A DNA stretch of 64,000 nt from Sphingomonas leidyi. GTDB lineage: Bacteria; Pseudomonadota; Alphaproteobacteria; Sphingomonadales; Sphingomonadaceae. Position numbers and translations under genes: made by a program. The stretch lies in the NCBI RefSeq assembly GCF_011761945.1, contig NZ_JAASQV010000001.1, positions 1,984,001 to 2,048,000 on the forward strand. Reading direction: 5' to 3'. Shown piece after piece: positions 1 to 8,770 of this stretch. Under the pieces are notes generated by a model. The model was given only the letters and a program-made list of their open reading frames with translations, was not told where the DNA came from and did no database searches. The first letter of the stretch is position 1. Every line of letters starts with the position of its first letter.

Positions 1-1189
1 GCGACATCGGCCAGACCTGGCCGCTTCCGACATGCGGCCCGCCAATGCCTTCGGCGGCGCGCCCCTTGAAGAACCAGGGATTGGCCGCGCTCCATGCCGC
101 ATCCGCCGTCCTGCGCCACAATGCGTCGTTCGGCTTCGCGCAGCCCAGATAGGCCAGGCCCGAAAGCGACGGGACATTGGCATCGTCCATGAAGACCGCA
201 TTGCCATAGCCATCGACTTCATAGGCCCAGACGCGCCGGCCGTCGGGCAGGCGCATGGTGCCATGCGCGCGCAAGGCGGCGGACACTTCCACGGCAAGCG
301 CCAGGGCTTCGGCCGCGAGCGCAGGATCGGGGCGCGCTTCGGAACATAGCTCCGCCAGTTCGCGCAGCGCGGCAACTGCGAACAGGTTGGACGGGATCAG
401 GAAGGGATAGAGGCAGGCATCGTCCGACGGACGGAAGCCGGAGTGGATCAGCCCGATCGGCCGCGTGGGATTGCCGGTGCCCCACAGCAAGGTCTCGGTC
501 GGCTGCGGCGCCTGGCGGCGAAAGCGATAGGGGCCCGGATTCGACTTGCGTTGCTGCTCGCGAAAGGTGCGCACGATCGCCCGCATCGCCTGGGCCCAGG
601 TCGCATCGAAGGGGCGCGTATCTCCGGTCGCGCGCCAATATTGATGGCCCAGCCGGATGACGTAGCAGAGCGAATCCACTTCCCATTTCCGCTCCGCGAC
701 GCCCGGCTTCATCTCGGTATCGTCGTCGACGGCCCAGGAAAGGCTGGTCCGCGCCAGCGGATCCTCCATGAACGCATTGGCATAGGGATCGATCAGCACC
801 GACCGCGCATGCCGCGCGATCAGGCCGCGCAGGAGCATGGCGAGCCTGGCATCCTCCCTGGCCAGGTGGAGATAGGGCTTCATCTGCGCCGAGGAGTCGC
901 GCAGCCAAAGGCAGGGGATGTCCCCGGTCACCACGAAGCTGTCCTGCTCGCCGGCACGCATGACCGTCGTGTCGAGCGTATTGGGCCAGGCGTTGGCGAA
1001 CATCCAGGCGAGCTTGGGATCGCCGATCCGGGACGACACGCGCGCTATCTCGCGTTCCACCGCCGGGCTCGTGAAGCGACGCTCGCTTATGGGAGGGCGT
1101 TGCGAGGCGAAGGACGGGGCCATGGCCCAGGACGGGCGCGGCGCGGCGAACGCCAACCCCGCGCCAAGCATGCTGCGCCTGTCCATCAT
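1..1189 (-). CDS. GH125 exo-alpha-mannosidase, C-terminus outside the window
   Basis: This frame has no stop inside the window, so at least 396 residues are present and the end is missing. The protein starts ATG-ATG-GAC with a basic, then hydrophobic N-terminus (MDRRSMLGAGLAFAAP), which suggests a twin-arginine-like or Sec signal and a periplasmic location. Family features of GH125 (DUF1237, metal-independent alpha-1,6-mannosidase) are visible: DIPCLWLRDSSAQ near residue 110, a stretch reading VDSLCYVIRL, HSGFRPSDDA, and GGPHVGSGQVWPMS at the edge. The start codon overlaps the stop of the GH3 gene (ATGA), so it is the last visible gene of the GH20-GH2-GH3-GH125 run. GH125 enzymes trim alpha-1,6-mannose from N-glycan cores. 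Family assignment is firm; substrate is inferred from neighbours. Confidence 0.88.
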   Translation of the reverse strand, partial: MMDRRSMLGAGLAFAAPRPSWAMAPSFASQRPPISERRFTSPAVEREIARVSSRIGDPKLAWMFANAWPNTLDTTVMRAGEQDSFVVTGDIPCLWLRDSSAQMKPYLHLAREDARLAMLLRGLIARHARSVLIDPYANAFMEDPLARTSLSWAVDDDTEMKPGVAERKWEVDSLCYVIRLGHQYWRATGDTRPFDATWAQAMRAIVRTFREQQRKSNPGPYRFRRQAPQPTETLLWGTGNPTRPIGLIHSGFRPSDDACLYPFLIPSNLFAVAALRELAELCSEARPDPALAAEALALAVEVSAALRAHGTMRLPDGRRVWAYEVDGYGNAVFMDDANVPSLSGLAYLGCAKPNDALWRRTADAAWSAANPWFFKGRAAEGIGGPHVGSGQVWPMS

Positions 1190-3717
1190 TTCGGGAGTTC
1201 CCGTGCACTGCCCGAAAGGATCGCCTCGACCCATTGCCCGGGTCCGTCGCCGGGCTGGCCGCCGCCGATCCAGACACGATATTTCCCCGGCAGGACGCGC
1301 CGGGTGCCGTCGCGCGCGACGCTCGACAAGCCGCGCGGATCGATCGCCAGGGAAACCGTCCGCCCCATGCCCGGCGCGAGCGACACGCGCGCGAAGCCAG
1401 CGAGCTGCCGTTGCAGGACGGGATCGGTCATCGTCGGCGCTTCGTCCTCGGCAGGCGGCACGACATAGGCCTGAACCACTTCCTCGCCCGGACGGCTCCC
1501 GGTATTGGCGACCCGGACGGTGACGGTCACGGGCTCGCCGGCCTTGCCGGCCCGCGCCGCGGCCCCGGAATAGTGGAACCGGGTGTAGCTGAGGCCATGG
1601 CCGAAGCCCCAGAGCGGCTGCCCGGTGAAATAGCGATAGGTACGCTCCTTCATGCCGTAGTCGATGAAGGCAGGCAGGTCGCCGGTCGAACGATAGAAGG
1701 TCACCGGCAGGCGCCCGCTGGGATTGTTCGCGCCGGCCAGCGTATCGGCCAGCGCCGTTCCCCCCGCTTCGCCGGGATACCAGAGCGCGAGGATCGCATC
1801 GGCCTGGCTCGGGTCCACCGACACGGCGCTGCCGCTCGCCAGGACGAGCACCATCGGCTTGCCGGTCGCCCGGATCGCCTCGACCAGGCGCGCCTGGGGC
1901 TGGGGCAAGCCGATGTCGGTGCGATCGCCGCCGACAAAGCCCGGCACCTGGACCTGCAGCGCCTCGCCTTCGAGATCGGGCGAGAGGCCGACGACCACCA
2001 CTGCGACTTCCGCCGCCCTTGCCGCCCCAACCGCTTCGGCCAGCAGCGGCTCGGCCGGCGGCAACCAGAGGAGACGGATGCTCTCATCCTCGCTGCGATG
2101 ATCGAGTTCGAGCGCGATCGGCTGGGGCGATCCGTCGCTGTCGATCGTCAGCTCCACGCGCCCCTTGGGCAGCGCTCCCGCATGGAGCACACGCCCGCCC
2201 AGGGCGAGCGTGGCCGTGTCGTGCAGCGTGCAGTCCTTCCAGCACTGGGCCTGGTCGAGCACCAGGCGGTAGCGGCCGGGGCCCGGCGGCGCGAAGCGCC
2301 CGGTCCAGCGGCCGCGCCAGCCGGTGACCGGAACGCCGGGGCCGGGCGCGGCGCGGTTGAGGTCCAGGTCGATCCTGGGTTCGGTGCGTGCCAGGACCGT
2401 CTTGCCATCGACCTGATATTCGGCGTGCAGGTCCCGCAGCGCGGTACCCGGCATCACCACCGGCGCGCCCTCCGCGAGGATCGAGCCCTGCGCATAGGAG
2501 ACGCTGGCGAAGCGCTGCCGCAGGCCGGCCAGCGGCGTGACGGGATCTGCGGCGGTGCCGTGATAATTGCCCTGCAGCACGCCCAGATCGTCGGCATTGG
2601 CGCCGATGACCGCCAATCGGGTACGCGGATCGAGCGGCAGCAGCCCATGTTCGTTGCGCAGCAGCACGATCGACTTGCGCGCCGCTTCGAGCGCGACCGC
2701 GCGGTGGCCCGGCGTCGCGACTTCTTCCGGCCGGATGGCGGACCAGGGCGAGTGCGCGCCAAAGGCAATCCCCAGGTCGCGCCGCGCCGACAGAACCCGG
2801 ACGAGGGCGCCATCCACTTCGGCCTCGCGCAGCAGGCCCTGGCGCACCGCGGTGGGCAACGCGCCATAGGCGGAGCCGCAATTGAGGTCGGTCCCGCCCG
2901 TCAGCGCGGCCGCGGATGCCGCGGCCCCGCCCAGGCGATAATGGTGGAACAGATGGATGTTGGCGACGGCATCGCAATCGGAGACGGAGAAGCCCTGGAA
3001 CCCCCAGTCCCGCCGGACCCGTTCCACCATGAGCGACGGCAATGCGCAGACGGGGACCCCGTGCACGGCGTTGTAGGCGCACATCACCGATCGGGCCTTG
3101 CCTTCGGTGATCGCCATCCGAAAGGCGGGGAGATAGGTCGCCTCGAGATCGCGCGGCGAGGGATCCACGTCGAAGCCGTCGCGACCCGCCTCGGGACCGC
3201 TGTGCACCGCGAGGTGCTTGGGCGTGGCGATCACCTTGGGCGCGCGCGGATCGGGGCCCTGCAGGCCGCGGATGAAACCCACGGCCAGGCTGCCGCTCAG
3301 ATAGGGGTCCTCGCCATAGGTTTCCTGCCCCCTGCCCCAGCGCGGATCGCGGAAGATGTTGATATTGGGCGACCAGATCGTCAGCCCTTCATAGATGCGG
3401 CGATCGGAGCCGGCCGGCCGCGCATTGAAGCGCGCCCGCGCCTCGGTGGACACCACGTCGCCCACCCGGCGCAGCAGATCGGCATCCCAGGTCGCCGCCA
3501 GCGCGATCGCCTGGGGAAACACCGTGGCCGGCCCGTTGCGCGCGAGGCCATGCAGGCCTTCGTTCCACCAGTCATAGGCCGGCAGCCCCGCCTCGGGCGC
3601 GGCGGGTGCCGTCGACTGGAGCTGCGCCGCCTTCTCCTCCAGCGTCATCGCCGCGACTGCCTCGACGACCGGATCGGGCGTAACCGGCGCGGCCTGGGCG
3701 AGCAGAAGCCAGATCAT
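1186..3717 (-). CDS. GH3 glycoside hydrolase with PA14 insert, probable beta-xylosidase
   Basis: The 843-residue protein has the full GH3 layout. The first barrel contains KHLAVHSGPE and the nucleophile motif VSDCDA (Asp247). The second alpha/beta domain follows, with a PA14-like insert at about residues 400-530, and a fibronectin-III-like C-terminus comes last. The SDCDA form of the motif and DWWNEGLHG near the N-terminus are typical of the xylosidase/glucosidase branch. A beta-xylosidase would fit removal of the beta-1,2-xylose of plant N-glycans, but a beta-glucosidase cannot be excluded. The N-terminus (MIWLLLAQAAPV) is a short hydrophobic stretch that could be a signal peptide. Both ends overlap neighbours by ATGA. 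Confidence 0.88.
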   Translation of the reverse strand: MIWLLLAQAAPVTPDPVVEAVAAMTLEEKAAQLQSTAPAAPEAGLPAYDWWNEGLHGLARNGPATVFPQAIALAATWDADLLRRVGDVVSTEARARFNARPAGSDRRIYEGLTIWSPNINIFRDPRWGRGQETYGEDPYLSGSLAVGFIRGLQGPDPRAPKVIATPKHLAVHSGPEAGRDGFDVDPSPRDLEATYLPAFRMAITEGKARSVMCAYNAVHGVPVCALPSLMVERVRRDWGFQGFSVSDCDAVANIHLFHHYRLGGAAASAAALTGGTDLNCGSAYGALPTAVRQGLLREAEVDGALVRVLSARRDLGIAFGAHSPWSAIRPEEVATPGHRAVALEAARKSIVLLRNEHGLLPLDPRTRLAVIGANADDLGVLQGNYHGTAADPVTPLAGLRQRFASVSYAQGSILAEGAPVVMPGTALRDLHAEYQVDGKTVLARTEPRIDLDLNRAAPGPGVPVTGWRGRWTGRFAPPGPGRYRLVLDQAQCWKDCTLHDTATLALGGRVLHAGALPKGRVELTIDSDGSPQPIALELDHRSEDESIRLLWLPPAEPLLAEAVGAARAAEVAVVVVGLSPDLEGEALQVQVPGFVGGDRTDIGLPQPQARLVEAIRATGKPMVLVLASGSAVSVDPSQADAILALWYPGEAGGTALADTLAGANNPSGRLPVTFYRSTGDLPAFIDYGMKERTYRYFTGQPLWGFGHGLSYTRFHYSGAAARAGKAGEPVTVTVRVANTGSRPGEEVVQAYVVPPAEDEAPTMTDPVLQRQLAGFARVSLAPGMGRTVSLAIDPRGLSSVARDGTRRVLPGKYRVWIGGGQPGDGPGQWVEAILSGSARELPK

Positions 3718-6284
3718 CGCGCAAGGCTCCTCAGGGTCAGGGCGCGGGCAAGCGCCGCGCGGCCGGCCCGCGACGCGATGGTGACGGTCACGGTCTCGCC
3801 TGGAAGCAAGTCGAATCCATTGTCGCTCGGCTGGGCAGCGATCGTACCGAAGTCGAGCATCACCGCGCGGGCGAGCCCGGTGGCCGACAGCGTGAGGCTG
3901 TCACCGCTCCAGCGCGCCTGCAGGCCCGGCGCGGGATAGGCCATCTCCCCGGGCGGCGCGCGCTCGACGATGGTGCGATGCACGACTTGTCCGCCGATCA
4001 GCAGCTCGGCCACCGCGAAGCTGGCGCGGGCCGGCGCGTCGCGGAACAATGCGGCATCGTCGATCCGTGCGACTTCGGTTGCTGCCAGCGGCGGCAGGTC
4101 GATCGCGGCGGCCCGCTCCCCGAGCGGCTGCCCGTCCATCGTCATCGCGCGCACGCGCCAGCGCGCCGCGATCGGCGCGGTCGCATCGGACACCAGGGTG
4201 ACGCGCGTCGCCGCGTCCTTGTGCTCGGCGACGATCGCCTGGGGCGCGAAGAAGCGCCGCGCGGCGAAATGGAGCAGCTTCCAGCGGCCGGCATGGTCGA
4301 TGCTCGACCAGGAAATCCCCGGCCAGCTGTCGTTGAGCTGCCAATAGAGCGATCCCATCGTCACCTGCCGGCAGGCACGGTGATGGAGCGCCGCCATGCC
4401 GATCGCCTGGGCCTGGTTCACCTGGCTGAGATAGACGAAATCGGCGAAGTCGCGGGCGGGGCGCAGACGCTGGTCGATATAGAATTGGAGCCGGGCATTG
4501 CCCTCCCCCGCCAGGAATTTCTGGTGCGCCTTGAGGACCGGGCTGTCGGGCGCCAGCGGCCCTTCCCCGGCAAATTCGCGGATCGTCGCGAGCCCGGGCA
4601 TGGCCTGGAAGCCATATTCCGACATGAAGCGCGGGCAGGAATCGAGATAGCGCTCGAAGGGCTTGGATCCGGACCAGACATCCCAGAAATGCCGGTCGCC
4701 GCTCGCATCGGTGTCGACGGGCCCCCGATAGTCGGTCGAGGGCGAGCCCGGCCAATAGGGAATCCCCGGCGCGTTGCGCGTCACTGCGTCGCGCAGCACC
4801 CGGTCGAACAGCACCGCCATGCCGACGCCGATCCGCTCGCGCTCTTCCGGGCCCACGGCCTGCTTGAAAGCCTTGCGGTCCGACCAGTTCTCCCAGCCCG
4901 ACAGGACTTCGTTGTTGCCCGCCCACAGGACGATCGACGCATGATTGGCCAGCCGGGCGACCTGCTCGTCGGCCTCCTTCGCCACGCTGTCCCGAAAGGC
5001 GGCGTCGGGCGGCGTCACCGCGCCGCCGAACATGAAGTCCTGCCAGACAAGGATCCCGAGCTCGTCCGCCGCGTCGTAAAAGGCGTCGTCGAGATAATAG
5101 CCGCCGCCCCAGATCCGGATCATGTTCATGTTGGCCGCCCGCGCATCGACGAGGATCGACCGCATCGTCCCGGCCGATACCCGGGCCGGGAAATTGTCGA
5201 ACGGGATGAGGTTGGCGCCCTTGGCGAAGATCGGAATCCCGTTGATGCGAAAGCCGAAGGCGCCGCCCTCGCGCAGCAGCTCGACGGTGCGCAGGCCGAT
5301 GCGGGTGGCGGCGCGGTCCGCGCCTTCCAGCTCCGCTTCGACGCGGTAGAGCGGCTGCTCGCCATAGCCGACCGGCTGCCAGCGCTTCGGATCGGCAAGG
5401 GCGACCGGGACGGAGACCAGGTTCCTTCCCGGCGCCAGGGCGATGGAACGATCGACCGTCACGGTCTCGCCGGCCGGCGTCGTCACCACCAACCGCACCC
5501 GCCGCGCACCAGGGGCTCCCGCAACCACCTCCAGCCGCACCAGCAGGCGCGCCTCGGCATCGGAAAGCGCCTCCTGCTCGACCCTGAATCGATCGATCCG
5601 GGCAGCGTCCCATTGCTCGAGCCGCACTTCCCGCCAGATGCCGGCGGTCACGATGCGCGGGGCCCAGTCCCAGCCATATTGATATTTGGGCTTGCGGATA
5701 TAGGGCGAGGTCTGGCGCCCCTTCGGCTCGTCCCCGAACGCGCTGTCATACTCTCCGGGAAGCGGATGCGCCTCGGCCAGCACCATCGGCTGGAGCCGCC
5801 GTATCGGCGAGGCGATCACCACGGTGATCTCGTTGACGCCCGAACGCAGGAGCGGCTTCGCATCCGCGCGCCAGCGGCGATGGGCATTGTCCGCGGCAAG
5901 CAGCAGCGTGCCGTTGACCCGCACTTCGGCAAAGGTGTCGAGACCGTCGAAGACCAGGTCGAGATGGTCGGCCGCGAGCATCGCGGGCGTCACCGTCATG
6001 GTCCGCTTCCATTCCCAGTCGGTCAGGCCGGCCCATTGGATCGCGCCCTCGTTGGTGCCCCGATAGGGATCGGGCACCAGTCCGGCCGCGATCAGATCCT
6101 GCTGCACGCTGCCGGGCACCGTCGCGGGGATCCAGCGCGCCGCGCGGGGATGCGCCGCGGCGGCCGCCTTGTCCGAAGGCGCGATCCGCACCTGCCAGCC
6201 GGTGTCCAGCCGGGTTATCGCCTTCGGCGCGGCGAACGCTCCCGCCGGGGCCAGCGCGAGCAGGAGCGCGGCAAGCCACTTCAT
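3714..6284 (-). CDS. GH2 beta-mannosidase, exported
   Basis: This 856-residue protein hydrolyses terminal beta-mannosides, the linkage joining mannose to chitobiose in N-glycans. The start MKWLAALLLALAPAGAFA is a clear signal peptide, and its ATG overlaps the stop of the GH20 gene; a longer frame upstream lies inside GH20 and is not used. The N-terminal jelly roll carries RYPRG-like and PYIRKPKYQYGWDWAPR motifs typical of beta-mannosidases. The acid/base is Glu459 in LWAGNNE, and the nucleophile is Glu556 in FMSEYGFQAMPG. Length matches the family (about 850). The position between GH20 and GH3 supports an N-glycan role; the alternative is plant mannan oligosaccharides. Confidence 0.92.
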   Translation of the reverse strand: MKWLAALLLALAPAGAFAAPKAITRLDTGWQVRIAPSDKAAAAAHPRAARWIPATVPGSVQQDLIAAGLVPDPYRGTNEGAIQWAGLTDWEWKRTMTVTPAMLAADHLDLVFDGLDTFAEVRVNGTLLLAADNAHRRWRADAKPLLRSGVNEITVVIASPIRRLQPMVLAEAHPLPGEYDSAFGDEPKGRQTSPYIRKPKYQYGWDWAPRIVTAGIWREVRLEQWDAARIDRFRVEQEALSDAEARLLVRLEVVAGAPGARRVRLVVTTPAGETVTVDRSIALAPGRNLVSVPVALADPKRWQPVGYGEQPLYRVEAELEGADRAATRIGLRTVELLREGGAFGFRINGIPIFAKGANLIPFDNFPARVSAGTMRSILVDARAANMNMIRIWGGGYYLDDAFYDAADELGILVWQDFMFGGAVTPPDAAFRDSVAKEADEQVARLANHASIVLWAGNNEVLSGWENWSDRKAFKQAVGPEERERIGVGMAVLFDRVLRDAVTRNAPGIPYWPGSPSTDYRGPVDTDASGDRHFWDVWSGSKPFERYLDSCPRFMSEYGFQAMPGLATIREFAGEGPLAPDSPVLKAHQKFLAGEGNARLQFYIDQRLRPARDFADFVYLSQVNQAQAIGMAALHHRACRQVTMGSLYWQLNDSWPGISWSSIDHAGRWKLLHFAARRFFAPQAIVAEHKDAATRVTLVSDATAPIAARWRVRAMTMDGQPLGERAAAIDLPPLAATEVARIDDAALFRDAPARASFAVAELLIGGQVVHRTIVERAPPGEMAYPAPGLQARWSGDSLTLSATGLARAVMLDFGTIAAQPSDNGFDLLPGETVTVTIASRAGRAALARALTLRSLAR

Positions 6285-8590
6285 TCGCCCTGCTCCATCA
6301 GTTGCACCTTCTCGACGGCATAGAAGGGGCCGGAAGTCGGCGCAGTGAACTGGAAGCAGATGTCGCGATCGCCGGCGCCCTTGGGCAGCGCGCCACGGAA
6401 GGTAAAGCGCTGCGGCGCCTTGTCGGGATCCGGAAGCGGGAAGGTCCCCGCGACCACCGGCTTCGCATCCTTGTCCGTGCATCCCACCTGCACCACGAGC
6501 TCCCCGAAAGGCGTGACGTTATAGTGCGCGCGCACCGCCTTGAAATCATGGGCCAGGCCGTAATGGCGCGGCAGGCGGGCGACATCGACGACGAAGGCGC
6601 GCGCGATGTCGAGCGGCGCGGCGGGATAGGCCGTGCAAGTGTCGAACAGGTTCACGTTGAATGCCGGCTGGTTGGCCGTCGCCTCGGAGGCGAGCGGCAC
6701 GCGCAGCCCGAGCGCGCCCTTGGGACAGGCGACCATTTCGGACGCGGTCCGGGCGAGCAAGGCGGCACGCGTCCCCTCGAAGCGGCGCGGCGCCGCAATC
6801 GGCGTGCCGTCCTCGCGGAAGCCGGCCGCGCGGATCGTCGTGCCGAAGGCGATGTCCAGCGGCTGCGCATAGGCGGGCGACGACGCCTGCGGCTCGCTGC
6901 CATCGACGGTGTAGCGGATCGCGCCGTACCGGATCTGGCTTGCCAGCGAGAGCCTGACCCTGCCCTTGCGCAGCGCCTCTCCGCGCGTGCCGTCGAGCTT
7001 GAAGCCGACCGCGAAGCCGCTGTCCGCGACTTCCACCCCGCCCCGGCGCCAACGCATCATCTGTACGTCGACCCGCGGCACGAAGTCCGCGAAATCGCGA
7101 CGCTGCCTGGGGGTCCAGCCCATTTCGGCGATCGCGGCGGCGCGCGGAAACAGCATGTGCTGCACCTGATAGGGCGTCACCAGATATTCGCTCCATGCAT
7201 TGCCCTGGGCACCCAGCACATGGTGCGCCTTGTCGGGCGCGACGCCCGCAGGCAGCGGCTCATAGGCATAGACCGTCTCGAGCGACTGGATGGTGATCCG
7301 GCCCGGAGGCTCGTCGCCGCGGTCGCTCTGCAGACTGTCCAGATAGAGTATCGGCGCGGGCGAGAGCACCACGTCGTGACCGGCATTGGCCGCCTCGACC
7401 GCTCCCTTCTCGCCCCGCCACGACATGATCGAGGCGGAAGGCGGAAGGCCGCCCTCCAATATCTCGTCCCAGCCGATCAGGCGCCGCCCCTTGCTCGCAA
7501 GATAGGCGCCGAACTGGTCGATCAGCCAGCTCTGCAGCGCATTCTCGTCCTTCAGGCCCAGCGCCGCGATCTGCGCCTGCACCGCCGGGCTGCGCTGCCA
7601 CTGGTCCTTGATGGCCTCGTCGCCCCCGAGATGGATATAGGTCCCGGGAAAGACCGCCATGAGCTCGTCGAGCACCGTCTTGACGAACGCGACGCCTTCC
7701 GGACCCGGATTGAGCAGATAGGGATTGACGCCCCAGTCATGGCTCACCGGCGGCCGGTCGCCGAACACGCCGAATTCGGGATAGGCGGCGACCAGCGCCT
7801 GGGCATGGCCGGGCAGATCGATTTCCGGCACGATCGTGATGCCGCGCTCCGCGGCATAGGCGACGAGCGCCTTCAGTTGCGCCTGGCTGTAGAAGCCGCC
7901 GACCTTGTCGCCAGTCCGACCGCCGGCGGAAGGCGGCAGCCGCCATCCCCCGATCTCGGCCAGCTTGGGATAGCGCTTCACTTCGAAGCGCCAGCCCTGG
8001 TCGTCGGTCAGGTGCAGGTGCAGCGTGTTGAGCTTCACTGCCGCCATCTGGTCGACGATGATGTAGAGTTCCTCGATCGGCTGGAAATGGCGGGCGACGT
8101 CCACCATCAGGCCGCGCCAGGCGAAGCGCGGCATGTCCTCGATCACGATCCCGGCGATGGTGGCCGGCTGGCCGAAGCGCCCGTCCGGGCTCGCAAGCTG
8201 CGCCAGGGTCATCGCGCCCCAGACCAGGCCGGCATCGCCGGACGCGGCAATGGTGACGCCACTCGCATCCACGGTCAGCCGATAGGCCTCCTTCCCCCGT
8301 ATCCGCCGGTCGCGGACGAAGCGCACCGCCGCCTTGCCGTTGACCTGGACCGGCGCAAACCCGCGGACGGCCTTCAGTTGCGCCGCAAGCAGGCGCGCGG
8401 CGGAGGCCGCTCCCCGATCGCCCGGTTCCGTCCCGATCCGCACGTCCGGACCCAGGGTGAAGCTCCCCTTGGCGGGAACCACCGACGCCGGCAGCGGCAC
8501 CAGCGGCAGGGGATCCGCCGCCGCCACGCCCGGCATGCCGAGCGCCAGCGACGCGAGCAGGATCAGTCCGGCACGACGGCGTTCATTCAT
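6281..8590 (-). CDS. GH20 beta-N-acetylhexosaminidase, exported
   Basis: The 769-residue protein removes terminal GlcNAc (or GalNAc) from glycans. The start MNERRRAGLILLASLALGMPG is a signal peptide and is preferred over a frame extending 19 codons upstream into the terminator region. A GH20b-type N-terminal domain (about residues 30-150) precedes the TIM barrel. The barrel has RGLMVDVARHF, HLHLTDDQGWR and the catalytic pair Asp324-Glu325 in HLGGDEA, as required for substrate-assisted catalysis. The C-terminal 250 residues form beta-rich chitobiase-like domains. It is the first enzyme gene after the TonB receptor, with a hairpin between them. Released GlcNAc would be taken up by the PTS encoded divergently. 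Confidence 0.93.
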   Translation of the reverse strand: MNERRRAGLILLASLALGMPGVAAADPLPLVPLPASVVPAKGSFTLGPDVRIGTEPGDRGAASAARLLAAQLKAVRGFAPVQVNGKAAVRFVRDRRIRGKEAYRLTVDASGVTIAASGDAGLVWGAMTLAQLASPDGRFGQPATIAGIVIEDMPRFAWRGLMVDVARHFQPIEELYIIVDQMAAVKLNTLHLHLTDDQGWRFEVKRYPKLAEIGGWRLPPSAGGRTGDKVGGFYSQAQLKALVAYAAERGITIVPEIDLPGHAQALVAAYPEFGVFGDRPPVSHDWGVNPYLLNPGPEGVAFVKTVLDELMAVFPGTYIHLGGDEAIKDQWQRSPAVQAQIAALGLKDENALQSWLIDQFGAYLASKGRRLIGWDEILEGGLPPSASIMSWRGEKGAVEAANAGHDVVLSPAPILYLDSLQSDRGDEPPGRITIQSLETVYAYEPLPAGVAPDKAHHVLGAQGNAWSEYLVTPYQVQHMLFPRAAAIAEMGWTPRQRRDFADFVPRVDVQMMRWRRGGVEVADSGFAVGFKLDGTRGEALRKGRVRLSLASQIRYGAIRYTVDGSEPQASSPAYAQPLDIAFGTTIRAAGFREDGTPIAAPRRFEGTRAALLARTASEMVACPKGALGLRVPLASEATANQPAFNVNLFDTCTAYPAAPLDIARAFVVDVARLPRHYGLAHDFKAVRAHYNVTPFGELVVQVGCTDKDAKPVVAGTFPLPDPDKAPQRFTFRGALPKGAGDRDICFQFTAPTSGPFYAVEKVQLMEQGE

Positions 8591-8645
8591 CGGGGAAAAT
8601 CCTTTCCTGCGGCTGCGCCAGGATTCGCAGAGCATGCCGAGACGC

Positions 8646-8682
8646 ACAAAAAGCCGCCCGCAGCGTACCGCGGGCGGCGAGG
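8646..8682 (-). terminator. Intercistronic rho-independent terminator between receptor and GH20
   Basis: On the minus strand a perfect 9-bp GC stem (GCCGCCCGC with GCGGGCGGC, 8653-8661 and 8670-8678) has an 8-base loop and is followed by a run of five T. It lies after the TonB receptor stop and before the GH20 start. It can therefore end most receptor transcripts and lower expression of the four enzyme genes relative to the receptor. Confidence 0.85.
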
Positions 8683-8770
8683 TTTGAATGCCAGACTTGG
8701 AGAGACACCGGCATCAGGGAACACCCAGGTAACGGGGCGCGGCAACGATGCCGCCGCGCCCGGAACGTGC

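Noticed and set aside
1234..3939. 900-codon plus-strand frame opposite the GH3 gene
   Set aside because: Composition is low in hydrophobic residues and full of Arg, Gly and His; the minus-strand GH3 with catalytic motifs explains the region.
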